Source: Paenibacillus alkalitolerans (GTDB lineage: Bacteria; Bacillota; Bacilli; Paenibacillales; YIM-B00363). From it: a stretch of 46,946 nt of DNA. The notes beneath the pieces are model-generated. The model did no database searches, was not told the origin of the DNA, and worked only from the letters and a program-made list of their open reading frames with translations. Below, piece after piece: positions 33,148-40,295 of the stretch; the stretch's first letter is position 1, and each line of letters begins with the position of its first letter. The DNA is taken from positions 1 through 46,946 of the forward strand of contig NZ_JAEMXM010000035.1 of the NCBI RefSeq assembly GCF_016482785.1, given 5' to 3'. Made by a program: the position numbers and the translations under genes.

Positions 33148-33411
33148 GTGAGGACAATAGACTCCGTGTTGAAATCTACGAGGGAAGCTCTGGGGATGAC
33201 GCTGGAAACGGCAGCCAAGCATTTACGCATTCCTCCAGGATATTTACTGCAAATCGAAAGGGGTGACCGAGGCGTAGGAGTGGAAAGGGCGGAACAGATT
33301 GCTAGTTTATATGAAACCAGAAGGGACGTATTGTTTGATGCGTCAAGATTTACCGCACGGTTGGATAGAAAGAGGCAACCGAAGGTTGTCCGCGACGACG
33401 AGTATATGTAG
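33148..33411 (+). CDS. Small XRE-family helix-turn-helix protein
   Basis: Protein of 87 residues consisting almost only of a helix-turn-helix domain: LKSTREALGMTLETAAKHL and IPPGYLLQIERGDRGVGVER. A basic tail (LDRKRQPKVVRDDEY) follows. The GTG start has only a weak GGGG ribosome site; a TTG at 33169 is an alternative. The next small membrane protein starts 14 bases later with AGGAGGG, so the pair is probably an operon. Together with the divergent XRE gene it may share the TTTGCA operators. Confidence 0.8.
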   Translation: MRTIDSVLKSTREALGMTLETAAKHLRIPPGYLLQIERGDRGVGVERAEQIASLYETRRDVLFDASRFTARLDRKRQPKVVRDDEYM

Positions 33412-33425
33412 CTAGGAGGGAAACG

Positions 33426-33569
33426 ATGATCGAGCCGCCGTTATGGTTTTGGATAATGGGCATCATTATTTTAGGCATTGCTTGCGTTTTGGAAGTTCGG
33501 GAACGCAAGATAATGAAAGATAAGAAAACCTCTTTCGACGCCAATTCTGAGAAGCAAGACCGCGTTTAG
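33426..33569 (+). CDS. Small single-pass membrane protein (47 aa)
   Basis: Open frame of 47 codons beginning MIEPPLWFWIMGIIILGIA, with one hydrophobic helix (about 7-24) followed by a charged tail ending EKQDRV. AGGAGGG (33414-33420) lies at good distance before the ATG. It follows the XRE gene by 14 bases and is closed by a terminator at 33600. The last codons contain GAAGCAAGACCGCG, also found in dispersed repeat copy A. Function unknown. Confidence 0.7.
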   Translation: MIEPPLWFWIMGIIILGIACVLEVRERKIMKDKKTSFDANSEKQDRV

Positions 33570-33599
33570 CGGAGTTATCAAGAGAACTGACACTTTTCG

Positions 33600-33630
33600 G
33601 GGAGAAGGCCGCTTCTTCCCTTTTCTTTTT
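33600..33630 (+). terminator. Rho-independent terminator
   Basis: GGGAGAAG pairs with CTTCTTCCC (one bulged T) around GCCG, followed by TTTTCTTTTT. It ends the small XRE/membrane-protein operon. Confidence 0.8.
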
Positions 33631-33706
33631 CCGATACGACCGGACCCGGCTAAAACCCGTCGGACACGGGAATGATAATGGAAAAAGCGGGAAGGAGGTT
33701 TTGTCC

Positions 33707-33784
33707 GTGTCCATTATTTATTACGCGGCGGGTTGCATTCTGGGCGCGCTTTCGCATCTGTGGTTCGGAAGCGCCGGGATATGA
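33707..33784 (+). CDS. Candidate 25-residue hydrophobic microprotein
   Basis: A GTG frame of 25 codons, MSIIYYAAGCILGALSHLWF then five more residues, is preceded by AAGGAGG (33692-33698) eight bases upstream. It is almost wholly one hydrophobic helix. A TATAAT-like sequence overlaps its stop and may serve the next gene. Length alone gives no statistical support, so translation is inferred from the ribosome site and hydrophobicity. Confidence 0.45.
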   Translation: MSIIYYAAGCILGALSHLWFGSAGI

Positions 33785-33822
33785 TATAATGGCGGTAAAA
33801 TTGAACGGAGGTGGCGAGCTGG

Positions 33823-34497
33823 ATGGGCAAAGGATTGCTGTTCATTCTACTCTGGTGGATCACCGGAAATCCGTTCGTCGCAATATTGATATTACTAGCG
33901 ATAGTTTATGCGCTTGATCGCCGGTTCGTCGGCTTGCTGCCGAGCGTTACACGGCCGTTTAAGCTTAGCAGGCGCCTCGCTCGCGCGAAGCAGGACATTC
34001 GGCTGCGTCCGTTCGACGTTTCGGCCAAACAAGAGGCGGCGCGAATCTTGATGGAAAAGAGGCGCTATCGCGAAGCCTTGCCGCTGCTTAAAGACATCGC
34101 GCCGCAGATGGACGATTCCGCGGAAGTGATTTGCGATTTGGGCATATGCGAATTGAAGGCGGGAAACGTCAGCGACGGCGAGCGGCAATTGATGCGGGCG
34201 CTGGAAATCAATCCGCGGGTTCGTTACGGCGAGCCTTACTTGCGCTTGGCCGAGGCGCTGGCGGGCACGCAATCCGGGAAAGCTCTCGAAGCGTTGGAGC
34301 AAATCCGGGGACTTCATTCTTCGTCATGCGAATTATATTACCGGCTCGGCCGGTTGTACGAAAGGCTCGGCGAGAAACAACAAGCGCGGGAAGCTTATAA
34401 GGAAGCGGCGGAAGTATACCGGACGCTTCCCAAGTACAAGAGAAAGACGGAACGGCGATGGGCGCTGCTGGCCTTCTTAAGGCGCGCCGCCGTTTAA
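33823..34497 (+). CDS. Membrane-anchored tetratricopeptide repeat protein
   Basis: Protein of 224 residues with an N-terminal membrane hairpin (about 4-33, GLLFILLWWITGNPFVAILI). At least three TPR-like helix pairs follow from residue 65 to 215 (for example SAEVICDLGICELKAGNVSD, then ERQLMRALEINP, then YYRLGRLYERLGEKQQAREA). TPR domains mediate protein contacts, so it is probably a membrane scaffold. No enzyme motif is seen. ATG at 33823 lies 11 bases after GGAGG; an earlier GTG overlaps the ribosome site. Confidence 0.8.
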   Translation: MGKGLLFILLWWITGNPFVAILILLAIVYALDRRFVGLLPSVTRPFKLSRRLARAKQDIRLRPFDVSAKQEAARILMEKRRYREALPLLKDIAPQMDDSAEVICDLGICELKAGNVSDGERQLMRALEINPRVRYGEPYLRLAEALAGTQSGKALEALEQIRGLHSSSCELYYRLGRLYERLGEKQQAREAYKEAAEVYRTLPKYKRKTERRWALLAFLRRAAV

Positions 34498-34520
34498 ATG
34501 CGGAAAGCGGGGAAGAAGCC

Positions 34521-34628
34521 ATGAGTCGCGACGTAAGCGAAGCGATGCTCATCCTGTTCGTAATCGTGCTGACTTTTGTGATTAGCACCGTATGGTTGAA
34601 GCGGAGATCAAGAAGAAAGAAACCATAA
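34521..34628 (+). CDS. Small single-pass membrane protein (35 aa)
   Basis: A 35-codon frame, MSRDVSEAMLILFVIVLTFV then ISTVWLKRRSRRKKP, has one membrane helix (about 8-25) and a strongly basic tail, a positive-inside pattern. GGGGAAGAAG precedes the ATG. It lies 23 bases after the TPR gene and before the DUF86 gene, so it probably belongs to the same transcript. Function unknown. Confidence 0.6.
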   Translation: MSRDVSEAMLILFVIVLTFVISTVWLKRRSRRKKP

Positions 34629-34652
34629 CGGTCATTCGGGAGGCGCGCTGGC

Positions 34653-35120
34653 ATGTATTATGTAAATGAAGAACAAATCCGGGTAAGGCTTGAGTTTATG
34701 ACTGTGGTGGCGGGCTCGCTGCGACGGCTCGCTTCCGTCGAAGACCGGAACGCGTACGACATCGTATACGGATTCGCCGAGGAGAGGGCGCTGCACCTTG
34801 CGATAGAAGCCGTGACGGATGTCGGAAGCTTGCTGATCGATAAATTTATTTTGCGGGATGCAAGCAGCTACGAGGACATTATCAATATTATTCGAATGGA
34901 AGGCGTCCTGCCGGCGGAGACGGCCGCCCGTTTGCGGGAGTTGATCGGAATGCGCAAGGCGCTGACGCAAAATTATACGGAGCTTGACCGTACACAGCTT
35001 CGTCCGAGTGAGCAGCTAACGGCTATTGCCGATTTATTGGACGAATTTCCCGGACACGTTCATGCGTTCATAGCGAAAGAAACGGAAGGGTTTATTGCGC
35101 CCGAAGGTCCGAAAGAATAA
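34653..35120 (+). CDS. DUF86 / HepT-like protein (YutE type)
   Basis: All-helical protein of 155 residues of the HepT-like fold. The HepT toxin motif Rx4-6HxY is here RKALTQNY, so the catalytic His is Gln, and no MNT nucleotidyltransferase antitoxin gene is adjacent. It is thus better viewed as a YutE-like housekeeping or regulatory homologue than a toxin. Conserved segments are ERALHLAIEAVTDVGSLLID and ASSYEDIINIIRMEGVL. ATG lies 14 bases after a GGGAGG-like site. Function is not known. Confidence 0.75.
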   Translation: MYYVNEEQIRVRLEFMTVVAGSLRRLASVEDRNAYDIVYGFAEERALHLAIEAVTDVGSLLIDKFILRDASSYEDIINIIRMEGVLPAETAARLRELIGMRKALTQNYTELDRTQLRPSEQLTAIADLLDEFPGHVHAFIAKETEGFIAPEGPKE

Positions 35121-35163
35121 TCGGAACGGATAAGGCGAAGGGATATGAGGAGGAACGTTGCGG

Positions 35164-36216
35164 ATGAACCTGCATGGCGATGAAATCAAGCTGACTTCGT
35201 ATTCCACGAAAGGCGGGTGCGGCTGCAAGATCGGTCCGGGCGAGCTGTCCGGAATACTAGGCAGCCTCCCGCGGGAAGACAGGCACCCGAATTTATTGGT
35301 CGGCACGGAAACGAACGACGATGCCGGCGTGTACCGGTTAACCGACGACCTCGCTCTAGTGCAGACGGTCGATTTTTTTACTCCGATCGTGGACGACCCT
35401 TACGACTTCGGGCAAGTGGCCGCGGCGAATGCGCTCAGCGACGTATATGCGATGGGAGGTACTCCCCTCACCGTGTTAAACTTGGTCGCGTTTCCGATAC
35501 AGAAATTGGACCGGTCCGTGCTGGCGGTAATTTTGCGCGGAGCGGCGGATAAAGTGCGGGAGGCAGGCGCTACGCTTGTCGGCGGGCATTCCATCGACGA
35601 TAACGAGCCGAAGTTCGGCTTGGCGGTGACGGGCACCGTCCATCCGGGACGTGTGCTGACGAACGCAGGAGCCCGACCCGGCGACCGGCTCATCTTGACG
35701 AAGCCGATCGGGGTCGGTATTTTGACGACGGCTATCAAACGGGACAAGCTGTCCCGTGAAGAAATCAAGCGGGTAACCGCCGTAATGGCCGCGTTGAACA
35801 AGCGTGCGGCGGAGATCATGGCGGATTACGACGTTCACGCATGCACGGACGTCACCGGCTTCGGACTGATGGGGCACGCTTTAGAGATGGCGCGCGGCAG
35901 CGGACACGGCATTGTCATTCACAATCGCGATGTTCCCGTTCTTCCGCGCGTACGGGAGTTGGCGGAGGAAGGAGTGGTCCCCGGCGGCACGAAAAACAAT
36001 TACCGCCATGTGGAGCAGCATGTGGATTTTGCGCCTGCATTGGACGAGACCGGCCGATTCATCCTGTGCGACGCCGTTACCTCCGGCGGACTTCTCATCG
36101 CCGTTGAAGGCGCGCAATCCGAAGCGCTTCTTCGTGCGCTGCGCGACGCCGGTGTTGAGGCCGCGCTGATCGGGGAAGTAACGGGCCGGCATCCGGGACG
36201 GATCGTCGTTGAGTGA
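35164..36216 (+). CDS. selD: Selenide, water dikinase
   Basis: Makes selenophosphate from selenide and ATP for tRNA selenation or selenocysteine. The 350-residue protein has the N-terminal glycine-rich active loop GGCGCKIGPG with Cys19 (in the Cys, not Sec, form) and Lys22. ATP and metal Asp residues are in DDAGVYRL and VDFFTPIVDDPYDFG, and an AIR-synthase-like C-terminus has ACTDVTGFGLMGH. ATG at 35164 and TTG at 35158 both follow GAGGAGG. No selA, selB, tRNA-Sec or mnmH gene is in the window, so the use of selenophosphate here is open. Confidence 0.95.
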   Translation: MNLHGDEIKLTSYSTKGGCGCKIGPGELSGILGSLPREDRHPNLLVGTETNDDAGVYRLTDDLALVQTVDFFTPIVDDPYDFGQVAAANALSDVYAMGGTPLTVLNLVAFPIQKLDRSVLAVILRGAADKVREAGATLVGGHSIDDNEPKFGLAVTGTVHPGRVLTNAGARPGDRLILTKPIGVGILTTAIKRDKLSREEIKRVTAVMAALNKRAAEIMADYDVHACTDVTGFGLMGHALEMARGSGHGIVIHNRDVPVLPRVRELAEEGVVPGGTKNNYRHVEQHVDFAPALDETGRFILCDAVTSGGLLIAVEGAQSEALLRALRDAGVEAALIGEVTGRHPGRIVVE

Positions 36217-36282
36217 TAACGGACCGTGAGAACGGAGGCAACGGAACGTTGCCGATAGTTGTTCAAACAAATGCAGAGCGAA

Positions 36283-36313
36283 GGGGTTATAGCCATCTAT
36301 GGCCGTAACCCCT
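36283..36313. terminator. Hairpin between convergent selD and the sigma-subunit cassette
   Basis: GGGGTTA-TA-GCCA-TCTA-TGGC-CG-TAACCCC forms a near-continuous stem with one small internal mismatch. T-runs are poor on either side, but its place between convergent genes suits a two-way terminator. Confidence 0.6.
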
Positions 36314-36320
36314 CAGCCCC

Positions 36321-36530
36321 TCATTCTTCTCTCCTTCGGACTTCCGCCCTAAGCACGGTTCCTATCAATTTTTCCACCAACGCTTGCTCCAGGTCCGCCC
36401 GTTCTTGCGGATGCACTCCATATAACCGTTTGCGGATGAGCGGCCGGTATTTTTGCACGATTTTCATCAACGCCTCTTGATCCCCTTCTTGCGACTTGCG
36501 CACAAGCTCGTACAACGTTTCTTCTTTCAT
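36321..36530 (-). CDS. RsoA-like sigma subunit (region 2 part of a split sigma factor)
   Basis: Protein of 69 residues, beginning MKEETLYELVRKSQEGDQEA, with MKIVQKYRPLIRKRLYG and ERADLEQALVEKLI. This resembles the N-terminal/region 2 part of sigma-70 factors and Bacillus RsoA (YvrHa), the small partner of SigO. Its ATG overlaps the stop of the YvrJ gene (ATGA), which in turn overlaps the SigO-like gene. Three coupled genes encoding region-4 and region-2 parts separately argue for a two-subunit sigma factor. Assignment rests on motif memory and gene context. Confidence 0.68.
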   Translation of the reverse strand: MKEETLYELVRKSQEGDQEALMKIVQKYRPLIRKRLYGVHPQERADLEQALVEKLIGTVLRAEVRRREE

Positions 36531-36703
36531 CGAGAACGACCCTCATCTTTGATCTGTTGACGCAGTTCGTTAACGGATTGCGTTAAATCGTCGATCTTTC
36601 TTTGAAAGCTGATCAGCAGATAGACGGCTACTGCGATCGGAAAACCGTAATTGCCGATTGCCGCCGAGAAGGCAGCAATCCATTCCCCTTGATTATTCAT
36701 CAT
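36527..36703 (-). CDS. YvrJ-family small membrane protein
   Basis: Protein of 58 residues with one membrane helix (about 15-33, IGNYGFPIAVAVYLLISFQ) and a short charged coiled coil (KIDDLTQSVNELRQQI). This matches the YvrJ family; in Bacillus yvrJ lies next to the sigO/rsoA genes. Both ends overlap neighbours by four bases (ATGA). Its role is unknown; a membrane tether or anti-sigma-like function is possible but unproven. Confidence 0.8.
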   Translation of the reverse strand: MMNNQGEWIAAFSAAIGNYGFPIAVAVYLLISFQRKIDDLTQSVNELRQQIKDEGRSR

Positions 36704-37119
36704 CGATCCCTCTTTTCGTTTAAATATTTGCGCATTTTGCGCAGACCGCTTAACCGAAGCTTTGTGACGGCCTGCTGCGTTACATTCCAATTTTCCGCGA
36801 TTTCGGTGTCTTTCCACTGGTAAGCGTATACAAGCGTCAGAACATTGCGCTGCTTTTCCGTCAACAAGTTGAATGCGTCCCACACCTCCTTTCTTTCCAG
36901 CTTCTCGGAAAGAGGAATTCGCGGTTGAAAATCCTCTTCGGCCGCGGGAAGCAAGTCCCCGTAAGTCGTAGAGGGATCATAAGAGACGGGCTGATCCAGA
37001 ATGAGCAAATTTTTGTCGCGAAACCGCTTTGCGGCGCGCTGATGGTCGATTGCGGCGTACCGGATCGACCGGCTGACGTAGGAAGTGAACCGGGCATCGA
37101 AGAGTTGGCTGCTTTGCAC
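36700..37119 (-). CDS. SigO (YvrI)-like sigma factor subunit carrying region 4
   Basis: Protein of about 139 residues. The N-terminal part (FDARFTSYVSRSIRYAAIDH, then LILDQPVSY) is like that of YvrI/phage-type Firmicute sigma factors. The C-terminal region 4 helix-turn-helix reads LTEKQRNVLTLVYAYQWKDT, then EIAENWNVTQQAVTKLRLSG. It lacks an obvious region 2, which the RsoA-like product may supply. I chose GTG at 37119 because AAAGGCGGTGG is well placed; an ATG at 37149 would add ten residues. It follows a c-di-GMP riboswitch and terminator in the same transcript. Confidence 0.72.
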   Translation of the reverse strand: MQSSQLFDARFTSYVSRSIRYAAIDHQRAAKRFRDKNLLILDQPVSYDPSTTYGDLLPAAEEDFQPRIPLSEKLERKEVWDAFNLLTEKQRNVLTLVYAYQWKDTEIAENWNVTQQAVTKLRLSGLRKMRKYLNEKRDR

Positions 37120-37140
37120 TGGAAACCACCGCCTTTCAGT

Positions 37141-37154
37141 AGAACACATGTTCT
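37141..37154. promoter_or_regulatory. LexA-box-like palindrome in the sigma-cassette leader
   Basis: AGAACACATGTTCT has perfect six-base arms (AGAACA/TGTTCT) and fits the Gram-positive SOS box GAAC-n4-GTTC. It lies between the riboswitch terminator and the sigma gene. Without a visible promoter beside it, function as a LexA site is uncertain. Confidence 0.35.
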
Positions 37155-37166
37155 GATTATGGGTAT

Positions 37167-37330
37167 AAAAAACTTCCTGCCGTTAAAAGCAAGAAGGTTC
37201 CGAAGGAAGTGAGCCTCGAAGAGCAATCATTCGGTAACCTGGCAATCTTGGCTAGATCGACTACAACAATCTAACTTTAGACCCATGGTTTTGCGTCCCA
37301 ATCTTTAGATTGGTTTGCCGTTTCGCAACT
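37167..37330 (-). promoter_or_regulatory. Cyclic di-GMP-I (GEMM) riboswitch with terminator
   Basis: On the minus strand the leader reads CGGCAAACC (37320-37312), hairpin AATC-TAAA-GATT, GGGACGCAAAACC (to 37287), a second variable hairpin, then AGGTTACCGAA (37240-37230). These are the conserved blocks of c-di-GMP-I aptamers in the right order. Downstream, CTTCTTGC (37196-37189) pairs with GCAGGAAG (37180-37173), followed by TTTTTT: an intrinsic terminator. AGGTTACCGAA can instead pair with TTCGGAACCT (37204-37195), blocking the terminator. That predicts c-di-GMP turns the sigma cassette OFF. A TATAAT at 37363-37358 may be its -10. Confidence 0.88.
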
Positions 37331-37399
37331 TGAGGAAACTCGTCTATTTATATTTGTATTATATATAACGTTCCGCAAGAAGAAAATCACAACTGAAAA

Positions 37400-39163
37400 C
37401 TAACAATTTTCACCACTTGGAACAATCGGTTCCCGCAGCAGACGTTCGAATTGATCGGCCGGAAGAGGCTTGCTGTATACGTAACCTTGGATTTCATTGC
37501 AGCCTTTTTCCCGCAAAAATTGCAGCTGTTCTCTCGTTTCCACGCCTTCCGCGAGAGACCGCATCTTCATTTGCTGGCTCATCGCGATGAGCGCGGTAAC
37601 GATCGCCGCATTATCTTCGTCGGTCGTCACGTCCCTGATAAACGATCGGTCGATCTTCAGCGTGTGCACCCGGAATCGCTTCAAATAACTAAGGGAGGAA
37701 TATCCGGTCCCAAAGTCGTCGATCGAAATATGAACGCCGATTTTCTTCAATTCATCGATCGTTTCCATGACGAAGCCGACGTTCTTCATGGCGACCGATT
37801 CCGTTATTTCAAGACAAAGCGCTTTCGGCTCGAGACGGGATTCCTCCAAGGAGCTCCTTATGGTTTGCACGAAATCCGGGTGCTGCAATTGCTGCACCGA
37901 GATGTTCACCGATACGCAGAGGGAGTAGCCTTTAGATTGCCATTCTTTGTTTTGCTTGCACGCTTCCTGCAGCACCCAAGTGCCGATGGGCACAATGAGA
38001 CCCGTCTCTTCGGCCAGCGGTATGAATTCACCCGGCGGTATGAGGCCCAGCTCGGGATGATCCCAACGAACGAGCGCTTCCATCCCGAAAATCGTGCCGG
38101 CCTCCAAGTCGACAAGCGGCTGATAATGGATGCGAATCTGGTCCCGGACCAGCGCTTTGCGCAAATGCGTTTCGAGCTGAAGCCGTTCGAGCGAGCGGAA
38201 GTTCATGTCCGGGTGATAAAATTCATACGTGTCTCCGCCTTTTTCCTTCGCCCGGTACATAGCGGTGTCCGCATGCTTGATTAGCGTCTCGGCGTCTACT
38301 CCGTCCTGTGGGTAGAAAGAAGCGCCGATGCTGACCGTGACCATCAGTTCCTTGTCTTCGTAGTGAAAAGGCTGGCTAAGCAATGCGCTCAGACGGCGGG
38401 CATACTCTGCGACCGCGGCCGAGTCTTCGACATGCGGAAGCAGTGCGATAAACTCGTCTCCGGCGAACCGGGCGATCATTTCGTCGGGACCGATGAAAGA
38501 GCGTATTTGATTGGCGAGAAATCGCAGCATTTCGTCGCCGATATGGTGTCCGAGCGTGTCATTAATCACTTTGAACCGGTCCAAGTCGAAAAACAAAATG
38601 GCGGGCTTGCGGCCCGTCGTCTTCGCATCTTCGAAACAGCCGGCCAGCCGTTCTTGAAACAGCAGCCGATTCGGCAAATCGGTCAAAGAATCATGGAACG
38701 CGAGATAATTGATTTTCTCGTCCGTGCGCTTGCGTTCCTCGGCGACCCGCATGGCGGCGTACGATTTGTCGAACATCGGATGATCGCCGCCTGCGGCCTC
38801 CCCCGTGCGGATAATTTGCAGAAGGTTTTCAATATGCTGTTTATGTATGCGGGCGGCGGATGCAAGTTTGCACGCACTTTCGTTATCCTGGGAAGTTCCC
38901 AGATATATGGTGCCGCGCTCCGAATCGTACTGCACGACACGGTTCATATTGACTATATTGTGGCTGTCCAAAATACGAAAACCGTCTTCATAGAGCCATT
39001 CCTCGATTGAATTGAAGGAGACGTTAAGGTAATACTTCTCGTCCGCCGTATGAACGATATATTCGTTCTCTTTCACTTTATCGATCTTTAGTACCTCGGA
39101 CGAATCGATCGCGAAGACATCGCCGTTCTTTTTGTCTCGGGTTACCGGTATTTTTTGAGCCAT
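37400..39163 (-). CDS. LytTR-GGDEF-EAL protein
   Basis: Cytoplasmic protein of 587 residues with no membrane segment. Residues 1-105 resemble a LytTR DNA-binding domain ([20 protein letters not shown], then [19 protein letters not shown]). A GGDEF domain follows (about 145-310) with active-site variant AGDEF near 235. An EAL domain (about 325-580) has [11 protein letters not shown] near 361, [35 protein letters not shown] and [10 protein letters not shown]. The EAL catalytic set looks complete. It may be a bifunctional c-di-GMP enzyme able to bind DNA. It ends about 37 bases before the -10 of the c-di-GMP riboswitch leader. Confidence 0.85.
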   Translation of the reverse strand: MAQKIPVTRDKKNGDVFAIDSSEVLKIDKVKENEYIVHTADEKYYLNVSFNSIEEWLYEDGFRILDSHNIVNMNRVVQYDSERGTIYLGTSQDNESACKLASAARIHKQHIENLLQIIRTGEAAGGDHPMFDKSYAAMRVAEERKRTDEKINYLAFHDSLTDLPNRLLFQERLAGCFEDAKTTGRKPAILFFDLDRFKVINDTLGHHIGDEMLRFLANQIRSFIGPDEMIARFAGDEFIALLPHVEDSAAVAEYARRLSALLSQPFHYEDKELMVTVSIGASFYPQDGVDAETLIKHADTAMYRAKEKGGDTYEFYHPDMNFRSLERLQLETHLRKALVRDQIRIHYQPLVDLEAGTIFGMEALVRWDHPELGLIPPGEFIPLAEETGLIVPIGTWVLQEACKQNKEWQSKGYSLCVSVNISVQQLQHPDFVQTIRSSLEESRLEPKALCLEITESVAMKNVGFVMETIDELKKIGVHISIDDFGTGYSSLSYLKRFRVHTLKIDRSFIRDVTTDEDNAAIVTALIAMSQQMKMRSLAEGVETREQLQFLREKGCNEIQGYVYSKPLPADQFERLLREPIVPSGENC

Positions 39164-39296
39164 GCCCTTTGAACCATCTCCGAATCGAACCGTATCTATT
39201 TACCCATTCTTCATTGTAACAAGAGTTTAGAGAGAGCGTTATAGTCAAGTCGTCCTGTTTTTCACCAAAGTTCGACATAAATTTCATCTAATTTAC

Positions 39297-40130
39297 TTAT
39301 TCTTGTCTGAACTCCGTCGGAGAAATGCCGTACCGCCGTTTGAACTGGCGGGAAAAATACAGCGGATCGGATATGCCGACGCTTGACGCAACTTGTTCCA
39401 CAGTCAACGGCTGTCTCAGCAGCTCCTTGGCCCGCTCCATTCTGATGTGAAGCAAGAACTGTTGGGGCGACATGCCGACCGTCTTTCGAAACAATTTGGA
39501 AAAGTACGTGCGGTGATAGCCCAAATCTTTCGCCAGCTTGGCGATTGCCTTCGGCTGGGCGTATTGGAGCGTGAACCATTGCAACGCGCGCTCCACCTGA
39601 ATTTCGGCTTGCGTCATTCGTCTTTGCGGCTGCGGTGCGGGAAGCCGGCTGCGGATCCATTCCGAGAACAGAAGACGGAGGTATGCTCCCGCTTGAACGT
39701 CGCTTGATATGCCGTCGTTCGATCGGAGGCTTCTGTACACCGATTGAAACAGCTTTAACAGCTTGCGGTTCCGTTCCGAGAACAATGCCGGCTGTTCTGG
39801 AGAAACCCCGAGCATCTCCGTCCACTCCCGGGCAAGCGCACCGCGGAAGGCGATCCAGCAATAGCGCCACGGATCGGTTTCATCCGAACAATATTCGGAC
39901 AGCGTGCCGGGAAATTGAAAGAAGCTGTCGCCGGCCTTCAGATGCTGCTTGTCGCCGGAAGCGCGGCACCATCCTTTACCCGACATAATGTAATGAACAA
40001 GGAAGTAATCAAGCACGCGGGGACCGACGTGGTGGCCGGCAGGGGTACGCTCATGTCCGGAAAACAAAACTACAATTTCCCCATCCCCGTGGCTTCCGTT
40101 AATTGCGACCGTAAACGCTTCCTCCCACAC
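39297..40130 (-). CDS. AraC-family transcriptional regulator
   Basis: Regulator of 277 residues with an N-terminal cupin-like sugar-sensing domain (about 10-150; HHVGPRVLDYFLVHYIMSGK) and a C-terminal pair of helix-turn-helix motifs (about 180-277; AIAKLAKDLGYHRTYFSKLF, then VGISDPLYFSRQFKRRYGIS). It is divergent from the alpha-galactosidase gene, so it most likely activates that gene in response to a galactoside. GTG at 40130 is placed nine bases after GGGAGG; a TTG two codons earlier is too close. Confidence 0.9.
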   Translation of the reverse strand: MWEEAFTVAINGSHGDGEIVVLFSGHERTPAGHHVGPRVLDYFLVHYIMSGKGWCRASGDKQHLKAGDSFFQFPGTLSEYCSDETDPWRYCWIAFRGALAREWTEMLGVSPEQPALFSERNRKLLKLFQSVYRSLRSNDGISSDVQAGAYLRLLFSEWIRSRLPAPQPQRRMTQAEIQVERALQWFTLQYAQPKAIAKLAKDLGYHRTYFSKLFRKTVGMSPQQFLLHIRMERAKELLRQPLTVEQVASSVGISDPLYFSRQFKRRYGISPTEFRQE

Positions 40131-40190
40131 GTTCAAACACCTCCCTGCCGTCTACGATATCATATTTTCTATTAATAAAACTACATAAAT

Positions 40191-40209
40191 CCATGTCGAA
40201 ACGACGTGG
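40191..40209. promoter_or_regulatory. Dyad between AraC regulator and alpha-galactosidase
   Basis: CCATGTCG-AAA-CGACGTGG is an inverted repeat with one mismatch in the 165-base divergent gap, about 90 bases before the alpha-galactosidase start. It is a candidate AraC-type operator. Confidence 0.4.
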
Positions 40210-40295
40210 TTCCATGGGCAGGACGAAGGAAACGAGGTACATTGAAGTGGTAAAACGAAGCAATACGCAAGTTACTTTTCCGAGGGGGTACTCAA

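Noticed and set aside
34653-35120. HepT toxin of a HepT/MNT toxin-antitoxin pair
   Set aside because: The catalytic His of Rx4-6HxY is Gln (RKALTQNY) and there is no nucleotidyltransferase gene beside it.
35164-36216. Selenocysteine-containing SelD or a nearby selenoprotein gene
   Set aside because: The active-site position is a Cys codon, no in-frame TGA continues into conserved sequence, and no SECIS-like hairpin was seen.
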